Shown piece by piece: positions 8,880 to 18,204 of a stretch of DNA of 64,000 bases (position 1 is its first letter; each line of letters begins with the position of its first letter). The DNA is from Prauserella flavalba (GTDB lineage Bacteria; Actinomycetota; Actinomycetes; Mycobacteriales; Pseudonocardiaceae): NCBI RefSeq assembly GCF_003202235.1, contig NZ_MASU01000003.1, positions 173,501 to 237,500 of the forward strand, given 5' to 3'. Position numbers and translations under genes: made by a program. A model generated the notes under the pieces. The model was given only the letters and a program-made list of their open reading frames with translations. It ran no database searches and was not told the DNA's origin.

Positions 8880-8988
8880 GGATAAGGGAGGGTGGCCGCC
8901 ACGCCATGCGCTTTTCAATCGCCGTAACGCGGCGTGGCCCCCGGGGACTGAACAAGCACACGAGTCGGCCCCCAGGGAGGCAGCCATC

Positions 8989-9714
8989 ATGGTCACCCCG
9001 AACCACGCCGCACCCGCCTACGCCGACCTCCGCGCGCTGTTCGTCAACTGCACCCTCAAGCGCTCGCCCGAACGCAGCAACACCCAGGGCCTGATCGACC
9101 TGAGCGCGCAGATCATGGAGAAGCACGGCGTGCGGGTGGAGCACCTGCGCGCGGTCGACCACGACATCGCCACCGGCGTGTGGCCGGACATGACCGAGCA
9201 CGGCTGGGAGAGCGACGAGTGGCCCGCGATCTACGAGAAGGTGCTCGCCGCCGACATCCTCGTGCTGGCGGGCCCGATCTGGCTCGGCGACAACTCCTCC
9301 GTCACCAAACGCGTCATCGAGCGGCTCTACGGGTGCTCACATCTGCTCAACGACGCCGGGCAGTACGCCTACTACGGCCGGGTCGGCGGCTGCCTCGTCA
9401 CCGGCAACGAGGACGGCGTCAAGCACTGCGCCATGAACATCCTCTACAGCCTGCAGCACCTCGGCTACACCATCCCGCCGCAGGCGGACTCGGGCTGGAT
9501 CGGGGAGGCCGGCCCCGGACCGTCCTATCTGGACCCCGGCTCGGGCGGCCCCGAAAACGACTTCACCAACCGCAATACCACGTTCATGACCTGGAACCTG
9601 CTGCACGTCGCGCGCATGCTCAAGGACAGGGGCGGCATCCCCGTGCACGGCAACCAGCGCAGTGAATGGGAGGCGGGGTGCCGGTTCGACTTCGAGAATC
9701 CCGAACACCGCTAG
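8989..9714 (+). CDS. NAD(P)H-dependent oxidoreductase, flavodoxin-like fold
   Basis: The start is ATG 8989, 8 nt after a strong AGGGAGG site; the open frame continues back into the palindrome but has no ribosome site there. The 241-residue protein opens with a beta strand and loop LFVNCTLKRSPERSNT, which matches the FMN-phosphate loop of the NADPH-dependent FMN reductase family. DILVLAGPIWLGDNSS is the second flavin contact and GRVGGCLVTGNEDG the third. It probably reduces FMN or quinones in the cytoplasm. It stands between the MoxR operon and spoIIM, a place where mycobacterial order has no such gene, so it looks like a local insertion. Substrate not predictable. Confidence 0.82.
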   Translation: MVTPNHAAPAYADLRALFVNCTLKRSPERSNTQGLIDLSAQIMEKHGVRVEHLRAVDHDIATGVWPDMTEHGWESDEWPAIYEKVLAADILVLAGPIWLGDNSSVTKRVIERLYGCSHLLNDAGQYAYYGRVGGCLVTGNEDGVKHCAMNILYSLQHLGYTIPPQADSGWIGEAGPGPSYLDPGSGGPENDFTNRNTTFMTWNLLHVARMLKDRGGIPVHGNQRSEWEAGCRFDFENPEHR

Positions 9715-9765
9715 GACGGGACGACGGCCGACCGGCGGACCGTTCGCAACGAGCACCGCGCACCG

Positions 9766-10773
9766 CTACCCCGTCGAGGGCAGGGTGTCCCCGGCGTGCC
9801 TGGCGTCCACGTCGCCCGTCTCGCCCTCGGCCGCCGCGCGCCTGCCGAGCACGAACACGTAGGCGAGGAACGCCGCCTCAGCGAGGCAGCCGATGCCCAC
9901 CCTCGCCCACGTCGGCAGGCCCGACGGCGTCACGAACGCCTCGATCACGCCGGAGATCAGCAGCACGCACACCAGGCCGAGCGCGATCGCGCCCACGGCA
10001 CGCCCGGCCTCGGCGAGCGCCACCGAGCGGGGCCTGCCGCCGGGGTCGATCACCGTCCACCCGAGCCGCAGCCCAGCGCCCGCGGCGACGAACACCGCCG
10101 TCAGCTCCAGCAGCCCGTGCGGGGCGAGCAGGCCGAGGAAGAACTCCCCACGACCCGCTGACGCCATGAGCCCGATGCCGACGCCGAGGTTGAGCGCGTT
10201 CAGCCACAGGATCAGCACCACCGGAACGCACAGCAGCACGCCGAGCAGCAGGCACGCCGCGGCCACCTGCGCGTTGTTGGTCCACACCTGCGCCGCGAAC
10301 GAACTGGCGGGCCCGCTGGAGTAGTAGCTCTCGTAGGCGCCGCCCGGCTGCGTCATCGCGCGGATCTCCCCTGGCGCGGCGATGGTGGCCCGCACCCGCT
10401 CGTCACCGGCGACCCACGCCGAGAGCACGCCGGTGACCAGCACGAACACCGCCGCCGTGGCGCCCCACCACGCGCGGCTGGAGTACAGCGCGGCGGGGAA
10501 GCGGCGGGAGAAGAACGACCCGACCTCGCGCCACGCGGGGTTGTGCGTGCCCGTTACCGCGGCGCGGGCCTTCGCCACCAGCGCCGACAGCCGCGCGAGC
10601 AGCGCGGGGTCGGGGGCGGTCGAGCGCAGGATCGACAGGTGGGTGGCGGTGCGCTGGTAGAGCCGCACGATCTCGTCGGCCTCGGCGCCCCGCAGCCGGG
10701 CACCGCGGGAGACGAGTTCGGCCAGCCGGTCCCATTCGGCGTTGTGCGCGGCGACGAACACATCCAGATCCAC
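9766..10773 (-). CDS. SpoIIM/DUF95-family membrane protein
   Basis: The start was set at GTG 10773 (protein begins VDLDVFVAAHNAEWDRL); the longer open frame would run into the promoter of the divergent gene. The 335-residue product has a helical cytoplasmic N-terminus (about 1-95), then at least five membrane helices, the arrangement of stage II sporulation protein M homologues. No sporulation is implied: the family is widespread in non-spore-formers and here, as in mycobacteria (Rv3694c), sits with RDD and MoxR genes. Divergent to the RDD gene with 52 bp between. In Bacillus the protein helps localise peptidoglycan hydrolases; whether that applies here is unknown. Confidence 0.85.
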   Translation of the reverse strand: MDLDVFVAAHNAEWDRLAELVSRGARLRGAEADEIVRLYQRTATHLSILRSTAPDPALLARLSALVAKARAAVTGTHNPAWREVGSFFSRRFPAALYSSRAWWGATAAVFVLVTGVLSAWVAGDERVRATIAAPGEIRAMTQPGGAYESYYSSGPASSFAAQVWTNNAQVAAACLLLGVLLCVPVVLILWLNALNLGVGIGLMASAGRGEFFLGLLAPHGLLELTAVFVAAGAGLRLGWTVIDPGGRPRSVALAEAGRAVGAIALGLVCVLLISGVIEAFVTPSGLPTWARVGIGCLAEAAFLAYVFVLGRRAAAEGETGDVDARHAGDTLPSTG

Positions 10774-10825
10774 GCGAACACCCCTGCCGATCCGTTGGCC
10801 CCTGTGCGCCAACGATACTGGTCGT

Positions 10826-11674
10826 GTGCAGCGCGAACCCGATCTCGTCACCGGCGACGCCGTGGTGCTCGACCTGCGGCTGGCGCGCTCCGCCAGCCGC
10901 GCGCTGAGCTACGGCCTCGACCTCCTCGTGCAGGTGGCGTCGCTGCTGCTCGTGCTCCTGGTCTTCGCGCTCACGTCCGTGCCAGAGGACACCGCGCTCG
11001 TGGTCGCGATCGTCACCGCCGTGCAGGTGCTCGTGCTCGTCGGCTACCCCGCGATGTGCGAGACCCTCACGAGGGGCCGCACGCTCGGCAAGGCGGCGCT
11101 CGGCCTGCGCGTGGTCCGCGACGACGGCGGCCCCATCCGCTTCCGGCACGCGCTCGTCCGCGCGCTCGCGGGCGCGTTCGTGGACTTCGGGCCGTTCGGC
11201 GCCTGGAGCGTCGTCGGGTTCCTGACCTCGCTGGCCTCGGCGAAGGGCAAGAGGGTGGGCGACTACCTCGCGGGCACGGTGGTGATCAGGGACAGGGTGC
11301 CCGAGCCGCGCGGCGCGGGGCTCGTCATGCCGCCCGCGCTCGCGCACTGGGCGGCCCAGCTGGACCTCACGCGCCTGCCCGACGCGCTGGCCCTGCAGGC
11401 ACGCCAGTACCTCGGCCGCTACCACGAGCTGAACCAGGGCGCCCGCGACCGCATCGGCGCCGAACTGGCGGCCGAGATCGCGCAGCACATCGGGGCCGAG
11501 GTGCCGCCCTACACGCCCGCCTGGGCCTATCTCTCCGCCGTGCTCGCCGAGCGACAGGCCCGCGACTACGCCCGGCTCTCGGCCGCGCCCCGGCAGCAGG
11601 AGCCGCCCGCCGAACCCCCACGGCCGTCCACTTCGGACTCGCCGGGGGAGTCGCCGTTCGCGCCGCCTAGCTGA
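10826..11674 (+). CDS. RDD-family membrane protein
   Basis: GTG 10826 is preceded by GATACT at 10814-10819, a -10-like box with a 6-nt gap, so the mRNA is probably leaderless. The 282-residue product begins with the RDD signature region (LARSASRALSYGLDLL), followed by two to three membrane helices and the second motif GRTLGKAALGLRVV, as in the RDD family. The C-terminal ~120 residues are a cytoplasmic helical tail ending in a Pro/Ser-rich stretch. RDD proteins have been linked to ion transport in some bacteria, but most are unstudied. The pair with the divergent SpoIIM gene matches mycobacterial Rv3695/Rv3694c. It overlaps the convergent SDR gene by 8 bp. Confidence 0.85.
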   Translation: MQREPDLVTGDAVVLDLRLARSASRALSYGLDLLVQVASLLLVLLVFALTSVPEDTALVVAIVTAVQVLVLVGYPAMCETLTRGRTLGKAALGLRVVRDDGGPIRFRHALVRALAGAFVDFGPFGAWSVVGFLTSLASAKGKRVGDYLAGTVVIRDRVPEPRGAGLVMPPALAHWAAQLDLTRLPDALALQARQYLGRYHELNQGARDRIGAELAAEIAQHIGAEVPPYTPAWAYLSAVLAERQARDYARLSAAPRQQEPPAEPPRPSTSDSPGESPFAPPS

Positions 11675-12473
11675 GTGCGGCGGCGATCAGCTCGTCGCTG
11701 AGCAGGCGCAGGCTCTCGCGTGCCTTCGGGTCCTCGGCCTGCCGGTGCGGGTCGGCGGGCCGCAGACCGTCGAAGTAGTGCCCGCTCACCCCGCCCAGCT
11801 CCGCTGCGGTGATGAGCCGCAGCGTCGCGGCCGCGCCCTCCTCGATGCGGCTGTGCGGCGTGGTGCCGCTCTCGCGGACCATCGTGGTGTCCATGAACGT
11901 CGCGGGGTGCAGCGCGTTCACGGTGATCCCGGTGCCGCGCAGCTCCTCCGCGAGGTCGATCGTGAACATGATCTGCGCGAGCTTGCTCTGCCGGTAGGCG
12001 CGGACGCCGTCGTAGTGCTCGTGCAGCAGCGGGTCGGCGAAGTCGATCTCCTGCTGGCCCGCCGAGGCCACGTTGACGATCCGCGCCGGCGCGTAGAGCA
12101 GCGGCAGCAGCTTGTGTGTGAGGTGGTAGCCGGCGAGGTAGTTGACGGCGAACCGCAGCTCGATGCCGTCGGCGCTCTCCTCGCGCCGCGCCGGGTCGGG
12201 GCCGAAGCCGACGCCGGCGTTGTTCACCAGCACGTCGATGCGGTCGTACCGCTGGGTCAGCTCCTCGGCGAGCCGCTCGACCTGGCGCAGCTCGGCGAGG
12301 TCGGCCCTCGCGGTCTCGGTGCCCAGCTCCTCGCGGAGCTCGCGCAGCTTGCCGGGGTCGCGGCCGTGTGCGATCACGCGGGCACCCCGTCCGGCCAGGT
12401 CGGCGGCCAGGTGGCGGCCGAGTCCGTCGGTGGCGCCGGTGATGAGGATGGTCTGTTCGCTGAGTGGTCTCAT
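11667..12473 (-). CDS. Short-chain dehydrogenase/reductase
   Basis: ATG 12473 follows GGGCGAG by 5 nt; another in-frame ATG lies 12 nt upstream. The 268-residue product is a classical SDR: cofactor-binding TGATDGLG near residue 12, NNAGV near 88, and the catalytic Tyr-x-x-x-Lys in YRQSK with a preceding Ser-containing NVASAG. The closest architecture is the retinol dehydrogenase/WW-domain oxidoreductase-like subgroup (LVNNAGVGFGPDP, NALHPATFMDT). It reduces or oxidises a small carbonyl or alcohol with NAD(P)(H). It stands alone and converges on the RDD gene. No substrate can be named. Confidence 0.87.
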   Translation of the reverse strand: MRPLSEQTILITGATDGLGRHLAADLAGRGARVIAHGRDPGKLRELREELGTETARADLAELRQVERLAEELTQRYDRIDVLVNNAGVGFGPDPARREESADGIELRFAVNYLAGYHLTHKLLPLLYAPARIVNVASAGQQEIDFADPLLHEHYDGVRAYRQSKLAQIMFTIDLAEELRGTGITVNALHPATFMDTTMVRESGTTPHSRIEEGAAATLRLITAAELGGVSGHYFDGLRPADPHRQAEDPKARESLRLLSDELIAAALS

Positions 12474-12561
12474 GTGCTCGCCCATCGGACTGGAGTGACT
12501 GTCGCCACAATGACTCGACACTACCGAGTCCGGGCCGGACCGCCGAGTGGCGCCGCTCCCG

Positions 12562-12567
12562 TAGGGT
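12562..12567 (+). promoter_or_regulatory. Candidate leaderless -10 element TAGGGT before the M16 peptidase gene
   Basis: TAGGGT is followed by exactly 6 nt and then ATG 12574, so the transcript would begin at or next to the start codon. The same TAGGGT-N6-start arrangement occurs at 42947 and 62724. There is no clear -35 box and no ribosome-binding site. Confidence 0.55.
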
Positions 12568-12573
12568 GTGCAC

Positions 12574-13860
12574 ATGGCCGCACCCGAGCTACACAGACTG
12601 ACCCTCGACAACGGCCTGCGGGTCGTGCTCGCGCCCGACCGGACCGCGCCGGTCGTCGGTGTCAGCGTGCACTACGACGTGGGCTTTCGTTCCGAGCCGG
12701 AGGGGCGGACCGGGTTCGCGCACCTCTTCGAGCACCTGATGTTCCAGGGCAGCGAGAGCCTCGAGAAGCTCGCGCACTTCCGGCACATCCAGGGCAGCGG
12801 CGGAACGTTCAACGGCTCCACCCACCCGGACTACACGGACTACTTCGAGGTGCTGCCCTCCGCCGCGCTGGAGCGGGCCCTCTTCCTCGAGGCCGACCGC
12901 ATGCGGGCGCCGAAACTGACGCGGGAGAACCTGGCCAACCAGATCGACGTGGTCAAGGAGGAGATCCGCCTCAACGTGCTGAACCGGCCCTACGGCGGGT
13001 TCCCGTGGATCCTCCTGCCCCCAGTGCTCTACTCGACCTTCCCCAACGCCCACAACGGGTACGGCGACTTCACCGACCTCGAGCAGGCCTCGCTCGACGA
13101 CTGCGCGGCCTTCTTCGACACCTACTACGCGCCTGCCAACGCGGTGCTGACGGTCGCGGGCGACTTCGAGCTGGACCGTGCCCGCGAGCTGATCGACAAG
13201 CACTTCGGTGACGTGCCCGCCAGGCCCAGGCCGCACCGGCCCTCGTTCGCCGAGCCGAGGCCCACCACGGAGCTGCGGGACACCCACACGGACCCGCACG
13301 CGCCGCTGCCCGCGCTGGCGGTCGGCTACCGGATGCCGGATCCGGTCAACGAGCTCGACGGCTACCTCGCCCATCTCGTGCTGGCCGGAGTGCTCGCCGA
13401 CGGCGACGGCTCGCGGCTGCAGCAGCGGCTGGTGCACCGCGAGCCGCTGGTCACCGACATCAACGCGGGCGCGGGCCTGTTCGGGCCGTTCGAGGCGCGC
13501 GATCCCGACACGTTCTCGGTGACGGCCATCCACGCGCCCGACGTCACCGCCGACCGCGTGCTGGGCGCGCTCGACGAGGAGCTCGACGCGCTCGCCAGCA
13601 CGCCGCCCGGCGAGCAGGAGCTCGCGAAGGTGACCGCGCGGTGGAGCGCCAACCTGCACTCCGAGCACGATCGCCTCGTCTCGCGCACGCTCGCGCTCGG
13701 CGCGTTCGAGCTGCTCTACGGCGACGCGGCGCTCGCCTACGACGTCGCCGACCGCATCGCGGCCGTCAACCCGGAGCAGGTCGCCGAGGCCGCCAAGGGC
13801 CTGCGCCCCGACTCGCGCGCCGTGCTCGTCGTCAAGCCTCAGGAGGGGGACGCCCAGTGA
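12574..13860 (+). CDS. M16-family zinc peptidase, catalytic partner
   Basis: ATG 12574 is favoured because it lies 6 nt after TAGGGT; a GTG two codons upstream is also in frame. The 428-residue protein is a single M16 half: the inverted zinc motif HLFEH at residues 50-54 with the third ligand Glu130, which is the expected HxxEH-x(76)-E spacing. It probably forms a clam-shell heterodimer in the cytoplasm with the product of the next gene, which overlaps by 4 nt and supplies the substrate-binding half, like bacterial M16 pairs related to mitochondrial processing peptidase. Substrates would be short unstructured peptides. Confidence 0.9.
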   Translation: MAAPELHRLTLDNGLRVVLAPDRTAPVVGVSVHYDVGFRSEPEGRTGFAHLFEHLMFQGSESLEKLAHFRHIQGSGGTFNGSTHPDYTDYFEVLPSAALERALFLEADRMRAPKLTRENLANQIDVVKEEIRLNVLNRPYGGFPWILLPPVLYSTFPNAHNGYGDFTDLEQASLDDCAAFFDTYYAPANAVLTVAGDFELDRARELIDKHFGDVPARPRPHRPSFAEPRPTTELRDTHTDPHAPLPALAVGYRMPDPVNELDGYLAHLVLAGVLADGDGSRLQQRLVHREPLVTDINAGAGLFGPFEARDPDTFSVTAIHAPDVTADRVLGALDEELDALASTPPGEQELAKVTARWSANLHSEHDRLVSRTLALGAFELLYGDAALAYDVADRIAAVNPEQVAEAAKGLRPDSRAVLVVKPQEGDAQ

Positions 13861-15239
13861 CCTCAGCGACGCACCGCAGCGCGGAGGAGATCGGCCGCAC
13901 GGCGACCGGGCCGAGGGAGCTGCCGCCGCTCGGCGAGCAGCGCGCGGCGGCCGACCTCGCCCACACCGACACCGTGCTCGGCAACGGCCTGCGCGTGCTG
14001 GCCGTGCGCAAGCCCAACGTGCCGATGGTCGAGCTGCGCATGGCGATCCCGTTCGCGGGTGACGACCCGGCGCACCCGGCGACGGCCGAGGTCCTCGCGG
14101 AGACCATCGCGACCGGCACCCGCCGCCGCGACCGGGTGGCCATCGACACCGAGCTCGCGCTCATCGGCGGCGACCTCGGCACCGCCGTGGACCCGGAGCA
14201 CCTCTCGGTGTCGGCCAGCTCGCTCGCGAGCGGGCTGCCCACACTGCTCGACGTGCTCGCCGACGTGCTCACGGAGGCGTCCTATGTGGACAACGAGGTG
14301 CGCAGGGAGAGCGACCGCATCGTCGAACGGCTCGCCGTCGCGCGCACGCAGCCGCGCGTGATCGCGCGCGAGGCGCTGCAGCGGCACCGCTACGGCGACC
14401 ACCCGTACACGCGCGAGGTGCCGAAGCCCGAGGACGTCGCGCAGGTGACGCCCGAGGCGGTGCGCGCGCTGCACGCCTCCGCGGTGCTGCCGAGGGGTTC
14501 CGTGCTCGTGCTCGTCGGCGACCTCGATCCGGACGCCGTGATCGGCGACCTCGAGCGCGCGCTGTCGGCGTGGGCCTCGGAGAAGGCGGCCCGCGAGCTG
14601 CCGGCGCTGCCCGTGCTGCGGGGCGGCGAGCTGCTGCTCGTGCCGAGGGCCGGTGCGGTGCAGTCGCAGCTGCGGCTCTCGGCGCAGTCGCTGCCGAGGA
14701 CCGACCCGCGCTATCCGGCGCTGCAGCTGGCGAACCTCGCGTTCGGCGGCTACTTCTCGTCGCGCCTGGTGGAGAACATCCGCGAGGACAAGGGCTACAC
14801 CTACAGCGCGCACTCCGGCTTCGAGTTCACCGGGCAGAACGCGACCGTGCAGGTGGAGGCCGACACCGCGAACGAGGTGACCGCCGCCGCGCTGCTGGAG
14901 ACCCGCTACGAGTTGGGCAGGCTCGGCCTGGTGCCGCCGACCGACGCCGACGTGGAGTCGGTGCGGCAGTACGCCATCGGCTCGCTGCTCATCGGCGCCT
15001 CGTCGCAGGCGGGCCTCGCGAGCCAGCTGCTCGGCCTCGCGGCCGTCGGCCTCGGCGTCGAGTGGCTGAACGGGCACCCTGGCCGGGTCGCCGCGGTGAC
15101 CACCGAGGAGGTCGCGCAGGCGGCGCTGGACTTCTTCGCGCCGAGCCGGTTCACCGGCGTGGTGGTGGGCGACGCGGAGACGCTGGCCCCGCAGCTGACC
15201 GCGCTCGGCGGCGTGACCGTGGAGAGCACCGGCTCATGA
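13857..15239 (+). CDS. M16-family protein, non-catalytic partner
   Basis: GTG 13857 overlaps the previous stop. The 460-residue product has the M16 fold but no HxxEH in the place where the partner has it. Near residue 300 it carries the SRLVENIREDKGYTYS segment, with the Arg and Tyr that bind substrate in the inactive half of M16 dimers. This is the usual division of labour in two-gene M16 systems. It also overlaps the next gene, nudC, by 4 nt (ATGA), placing the phosphohydrolase in the same operon. Confidence 0.88.
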   Translation: MTSATHRSAEEIGRTATGPRELPPLGEQRAAADLAHTDTVLGNGLRVLAVRKPNVPMVELRMAIPFAGDDPAHPATAEVLAETIATGTRRRDRVAIDTELALIGGDLGTAVDPEHLSVSASSLASGLPTLLDVLADVLTEASYVDNEVRRESDRIVERLAVARTQPRVIAREALQRHRYGDHPYTREVPKPEDVAQVTPEAVRALHASAVLPRGSVLVLVGDLDPDAVIGDLERALSAWASEKAARELPALPVLRGGELLLVPRAGAVQSQLRLSAQSLPRTDPRYPALQLANLAFGGYFSSRLVENIREDKGYTYSAHSGFEFTGQNATVQVEADTANEVTAAALLETRYELGRLGLVPPTDADVESVRQYAIGSLLIGASSQAGLASQLLGLAAVGLGVEWLNGHPGRVAAVTTEEVAQAALDFFAPSRFTGVVVGDAETLAPQLTALGGVTVESTGS

Positions 15240-16237
15240 CCAGTGCGCCCTTCCAGCTGGGGGCGTTGCCTGCGCTGGCCCGGTCCACTGTGGATCGTCA
15301 GGAGACACTGCGGACCGACCCCGAACGGCTGCGCTCGCGGTGGCCGGACGCACGGGTGGTGGTGGTCGACCGGTACGGCCGTGCCCCGGTGCCCCTGGGA
15401 GCCGTGCAGGAGGTGCCTGCCGGCGGCATCCCGCTCGCGACGCGCAAGGCGCTGAGCTTCGGCGAGGAGCCGCCGGAGACGGCGTCGTTCCTCGGGCAGT
15501 GGCAGGACACGGACTACTGGGTCGTGCCGGGTGCCCCGCCCGAGGACGCCGAGGTGATCGAGATCGAGGGCGCGTGGGGCGTGCGCCAGCAGGCTCCCTC
15601 GGCCGAGGGTGAGGCGTGGGTCGAGCTGCGCGGGCACGGCTCGCTGCTCGACGACACCTCCGCCGGGCTGCTGACCACCGCCGAGGCGCTGCGGAACTGG
15701 CACTGGCGAGGCCGGTACTGCGCCCGCTGCGGTGGAACCACCGAGCGGCGGCAGTTCGGCTGGGCCACGCAGTGCTCCTCGTGCGAGCGTGAGGAGTACC
15801 CGCGCACCGACCCCGCCGTGATCTGCCTCGTCCACGACGACGTGGGCGTCAACGGCGAACACGTGCTGCTGGCCCGTCAGCCCGTCTGGCCGCCGAAGCG
15901 GTACTCGGTGCTCGCCGGGTTCGTCGAGGCGGGCGAGTCGCTCGAGGGCTGTGTCGAGCGGGAGATCCGCGAGGAGGCGGGCGTCGAGGTGCGCGACATC
16001 CGCTACCTCGGCAGCCAGCCGTGGCCGTTCCCGCGTTCGATCATGCTCGGCTTCGCGGCGCGCGCCGACGCCGGTGCCGCGCTGTTCCCCGCCGACGGGG
16101 AGATCGAGGACGCGCGCTGGGTGTCCAGGGCGGAGGTCAGGGCGGCGTTCCGGGGCGAGAACGAGGACCTGCTGCTGCCGGGCAACTCCTCCATCGCGCA
16201 CGTGATGCTCAGGGCGTGGGCGCGGGCGGAGGCCTGA
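15236..16237 (+). CDS. nudC: NADH pyrophosphatase (NAD-capped RNA hydrolase) NudC
   Basis: A 333-residue protein with the NudC arrangement. An N-terminal domain is followed by a four-cysteine zinc ribbon (CARCG and CSSCE), then the Nudix box with G-x(5)-E-x(7)-REIREEAG, and then the diagnostic SQPWPFPRS motif that separates NADH pyrophosphatases from other Nudix enzymes. It cleaves NADH to NMNH and AMP, and homologues remove NAD caps from RNA. The length is somewhat longer than E. coli NudC (257) but typical for actinobacteria. It is the last gene of the M16 operon. Mycobacterial nudC (Rv3199c) sits next to the potassium-channel gene, so here ~13 kb of other genes separates former neighbours. 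Confidence 0.95.
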   Translation: MTSAPFQLGALPALARSTVDRQETLRTDPERLRSRWPDARVVVVDRYGRAPVPLGAVQEVPAGGIPLATRKALSFGEEPPETASFLGQWQDTDYWVVPGAPPEDAEVIEIEGAWGVRQQAPSAEGEAWVELRGHGSLLDDTSAGLLTTAEALRNWHWRGRYCARCGGTTERRQFGWATQCSSCEREEYPRTDPAVICLVHDDVGVNGEHVLLARQPVWPPKRYSVLAGFVEAGESLEGCVEREIREEAGVEVRDIRYLGSQPWPFPRSIMLGFAARADAGAALFPADGEIEDARWVSRAEVRAAFRGENEDLLLPGNSSIAHVMLRAWARAEA

Positions 16238-16286
16238 CGTCCAGTAGTCTCGCCGCATTCGGGCGGAGGAGCGGGGGAGTTTCCGG

Positions 16287-17234
16287 GTGAGCGCGGCACG
16301 GGCCATCGGACTGCTGTTGGGTGTCATCGCCGACGGGGCGATCGGTGACCCGAGGCGTGGGCGCCCGATCACCGGTTTCGCGCAGGCCGCGTCCGCCGTC
16401 CGCGAGCGCGTCTACGCCGACCACCCCGTGCGCGGCGCCCTCTTCGCGGGTGGGCTCGCCGGCGGAGCCGTCGCGCTCGGTGCGCTGGCCGAACGGGCCG
16501 GGCGCGGGCGCCCCCTGGTGCAGGTGGCGGGTACCGCCGCGGCGACGTGGGCCGTGGTCGGAGGGGCGCGCCTGGTGGCCGAGGGCACGGAGCTGGCGCG
16601 GGACCTCGAGACCGGCGACCTCGGCTCCGCGCGGGAAACGCTGTCCACACTGGACACCCGGTGCACCGAGGACCTCGACGTCCCGGCGCTGTCGAGGGCG
16701 TCGGTGGAGACGCTCGCGGAGAGCACGTCGGACGCGGTGGTCGGCCCGCTCGTGTGGGGCGCGGTCGCCGGGGTGCCCGGGTTGCTCGGCTCGCGCGCGG
16801 TGACGGTGCTCGCCGGGCTCGTCGCGCCGAAGGTGCCGAGGTACCGCCGGTTCGGCTGGGTCGCCGCGCGCCTGGACGAGCTGGTGAGCCTCTTGCCGAC
16901 GCGCGTCGCGGCACTGCTGACGGTCACCGGCGCGCCGGTGGTCGGCGGCTCGGCGGGCCGCGCCTGGGAGGCGTGGCGGCGCGACACGGTGGTGCACCCG
17001 AGCCCCAACGAGGGGCGCGTCGAGGCGGCGTTCGCGGGGGCGCTGGAGATCCGGCTCGGCGGCCGCACGGTCTACCCGCACGGTGTGGAGGAGCTGCCCG
17101 TGCTCGGCAACGGCCGCAACCCCGACGCGGGCCACGTCACCCGCGCCGTCGAACTGTCCCGCGTGGTCGGCTGGCTCGCGGGCGTCACCTCAGCCGCTCT
17201 CGCGCTGACCCTCGGCCTCCTGCGCCGCCGCTGA
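16287..17234 (+). CDS. cobD: Adenosylcobinamide-phosphate synthase CobD/CbiB
   Basis: GTG 16287 follows a GGGGGAG site. The 315-residue integral membrane protein has the CbiB family landmarks: the N-terminal LLLGVIADGAIGDPRRGRP-like start (D-x-x-x-G-D-P), ASVETLAESTSDAVVGPL in the middle, GWVAARLDE, and the C-terminal PSPNEGRVEAAFAGALEIRL segment. It attaches the aminopropanol (phosphate) arm to adenosylcobyric acid during cobalamin synthesis. No other cobalamin gene is adjacent, except a distant BtuF-like gene at 44735. The neighbours SURF1 and ptpA match mycobacterial Rv2234-Rv2236c. It converges on SURF1 across a hairpin repeat. Confidence 0.92.
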   Translation: MSAARAIGLLLGVIADGAIGDPRRGRPITGFAQAASAVRERVYADHPVRGALFAGGLAGGAVALGALAERAGRGRPLVQVAGTAAATWAVVGGARLVAEGTELARDLETGDLGSARETLSTLDTRCTEDLDVPALSRASVETLAESTSDAVVGPLVWGAVAGVPGLLGSRAVTVLAGLVAPKVPRYRRFGWVAARLDELVSLLPTRVAALLTVTGAPVVGGSAGRAWEAWRRDTVVHPSPNEGRVEAAFAGALEIRLGGRTVYPHGVEELPVLGNGRNPDAGHVTRAVELSRVVGWLAGVTSAALALTLGLLRRR

Positions 17235-17250
17235 CCTGCTGAGCCGCTGT

Positions 17251-17301
17251 CCCCCAAGGCCACCTTAGGTGCGCTCAACGCAACAAAGGTGGCCTTGGGG
17301 G
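17251..17301. repeat. Diverged hairpin repeat of the CAGTGAAGG family, copy 3
   Basis: Outer arms of 16 bases (17251-17266 and 17286-17301) are perfect complements and share the AAGGCCACCTT / AAGGTGGCCTT core of the two palindromes at 2597 and 8827. The inner part is less regular (only TGCG...CGCA pairs) and the outer ends are C/G runs instead of GCAGTG. It separates convergent cobD and SURF1 genes, consistent with a bidirectional terminator. Confidence 0.75.
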
Positions 17302-17349
17302 CGGTTACGAGGGCCGGGAGGACTCCGTTGGCGCCGGGGTGCCGCTTGC

Positions 17350-18174
17350 TCAGCTGGTGGAGTCGGCTCGCTCGCGTTCCTCGTCTTCCGCGAGGATCTG
17401 GGCCACCGACTTGCGGCGGGTCCGCTCCTGGCCGGTGCGCTCCTCCGCCAGCGCCCCGCCCGGCTTGATCTCGCGGATGGTGAAGTACAGCCAGGCCAGC
17501 AGCACCATCGTGCCGAAGGCGATCCACTGCAGCGCGTACGAGAAGTACGGCCCCGCCTGCAGCTGCGGCAGCGGCAGCGCCCCCAGCACGCCCGGCTGGT
17601 CGGCGCTCAGCTGGAAGTAGCCGGGCCGGATGTCCAGGTCGGTCGCCCTGGCGACGACCTGCGAGTTCACCGAGTATGCGTGCAGGCGACCGCCGGTGGA
17701 CGCGTTGGCGAAGGCGTCCCGGTTGTCGGGGTCGCGCTCGTCGTTGCGGATCCGCGCCTCGACCCGCACCACGCCCTCGGGCGGCGGCGCGTAGGCGGGC
17801 ACCCGGGTCCGGTCGTCCGGCCGCACGTAGCCCCGGTCGACGAGCACCACCTGACCATCCGTGGTGCGCAGCGGCGTCAGCACCTCGAACGCGGGCTCAC
17901 CCTGCACGGTCCGTAGCCGCGCGATCACCTCGGCATCCGGCAGGTACGTGCCCTCGATCAGCACGCGCTCCCACTCCCGGTCCTGCGGCCCCACCTCGGA
18001 GATCGGCTTCGGCGTCGCGCTGAACGACGCCGACACGGCCGCGTTCTGGGCAGCGCGCTCCTCGTGGCGCTGGAACTGCCACGGCGCCAGCAGCGTGAAG
18101 CAGCAGACGGCGAAGATGAACACGACCGCCGTCAACGCCAGCCAGCCGGGCTTGAGCAGGAACTTCCACCGCAC
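17350..18174 (-). CDS. SURF1-family protein (cytochrome oxidase assembly)
   Basis: A 274-residue protein with the SURF1 layout: an N-terminal membrane helix (about 10-32), a large outer domain with the family segments GPQDREWERVLIEGTYL and VLVDRGYVRPDD, and a C-terminal helix near 215-237 followed by a charged tail. SURF1 helps insert haem or build cytochrome c oxidase in the membrane. The start is a GTG. The same gene lies between ptpA and cobD in mycobacteria (Rv2235). No oxidase genes are in the window. Confidence 0.9.
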   Translation of the reverse strand: MRWKFLLKPGWLALTAVVFIFAVCCFTLLAPWQFQRHEERAAQNAAVSASFSATPKPISEVGPQDREWERVLIEGTYLPDAEVIARLRTVQGEPAFEVLTPLRTTDGQVVLVDRGYVRPDDRTRVPAYAPPPEGVVRVEARIRNDERDPDNRDAFANASTGGRLHAYSVNSQVVARATDLDIRPGYFQLSADQPGVLGALPLPQLQAGPYFSYALQWIAFGTMVLLAWLYFTIREIKPGGALAEERTGQERTRRKSVAQILAEDEERERADSTS

Positions 18175-18204
18175 CCCTCAACGGTATGCCGTGGCGCGGA
18201 CCAC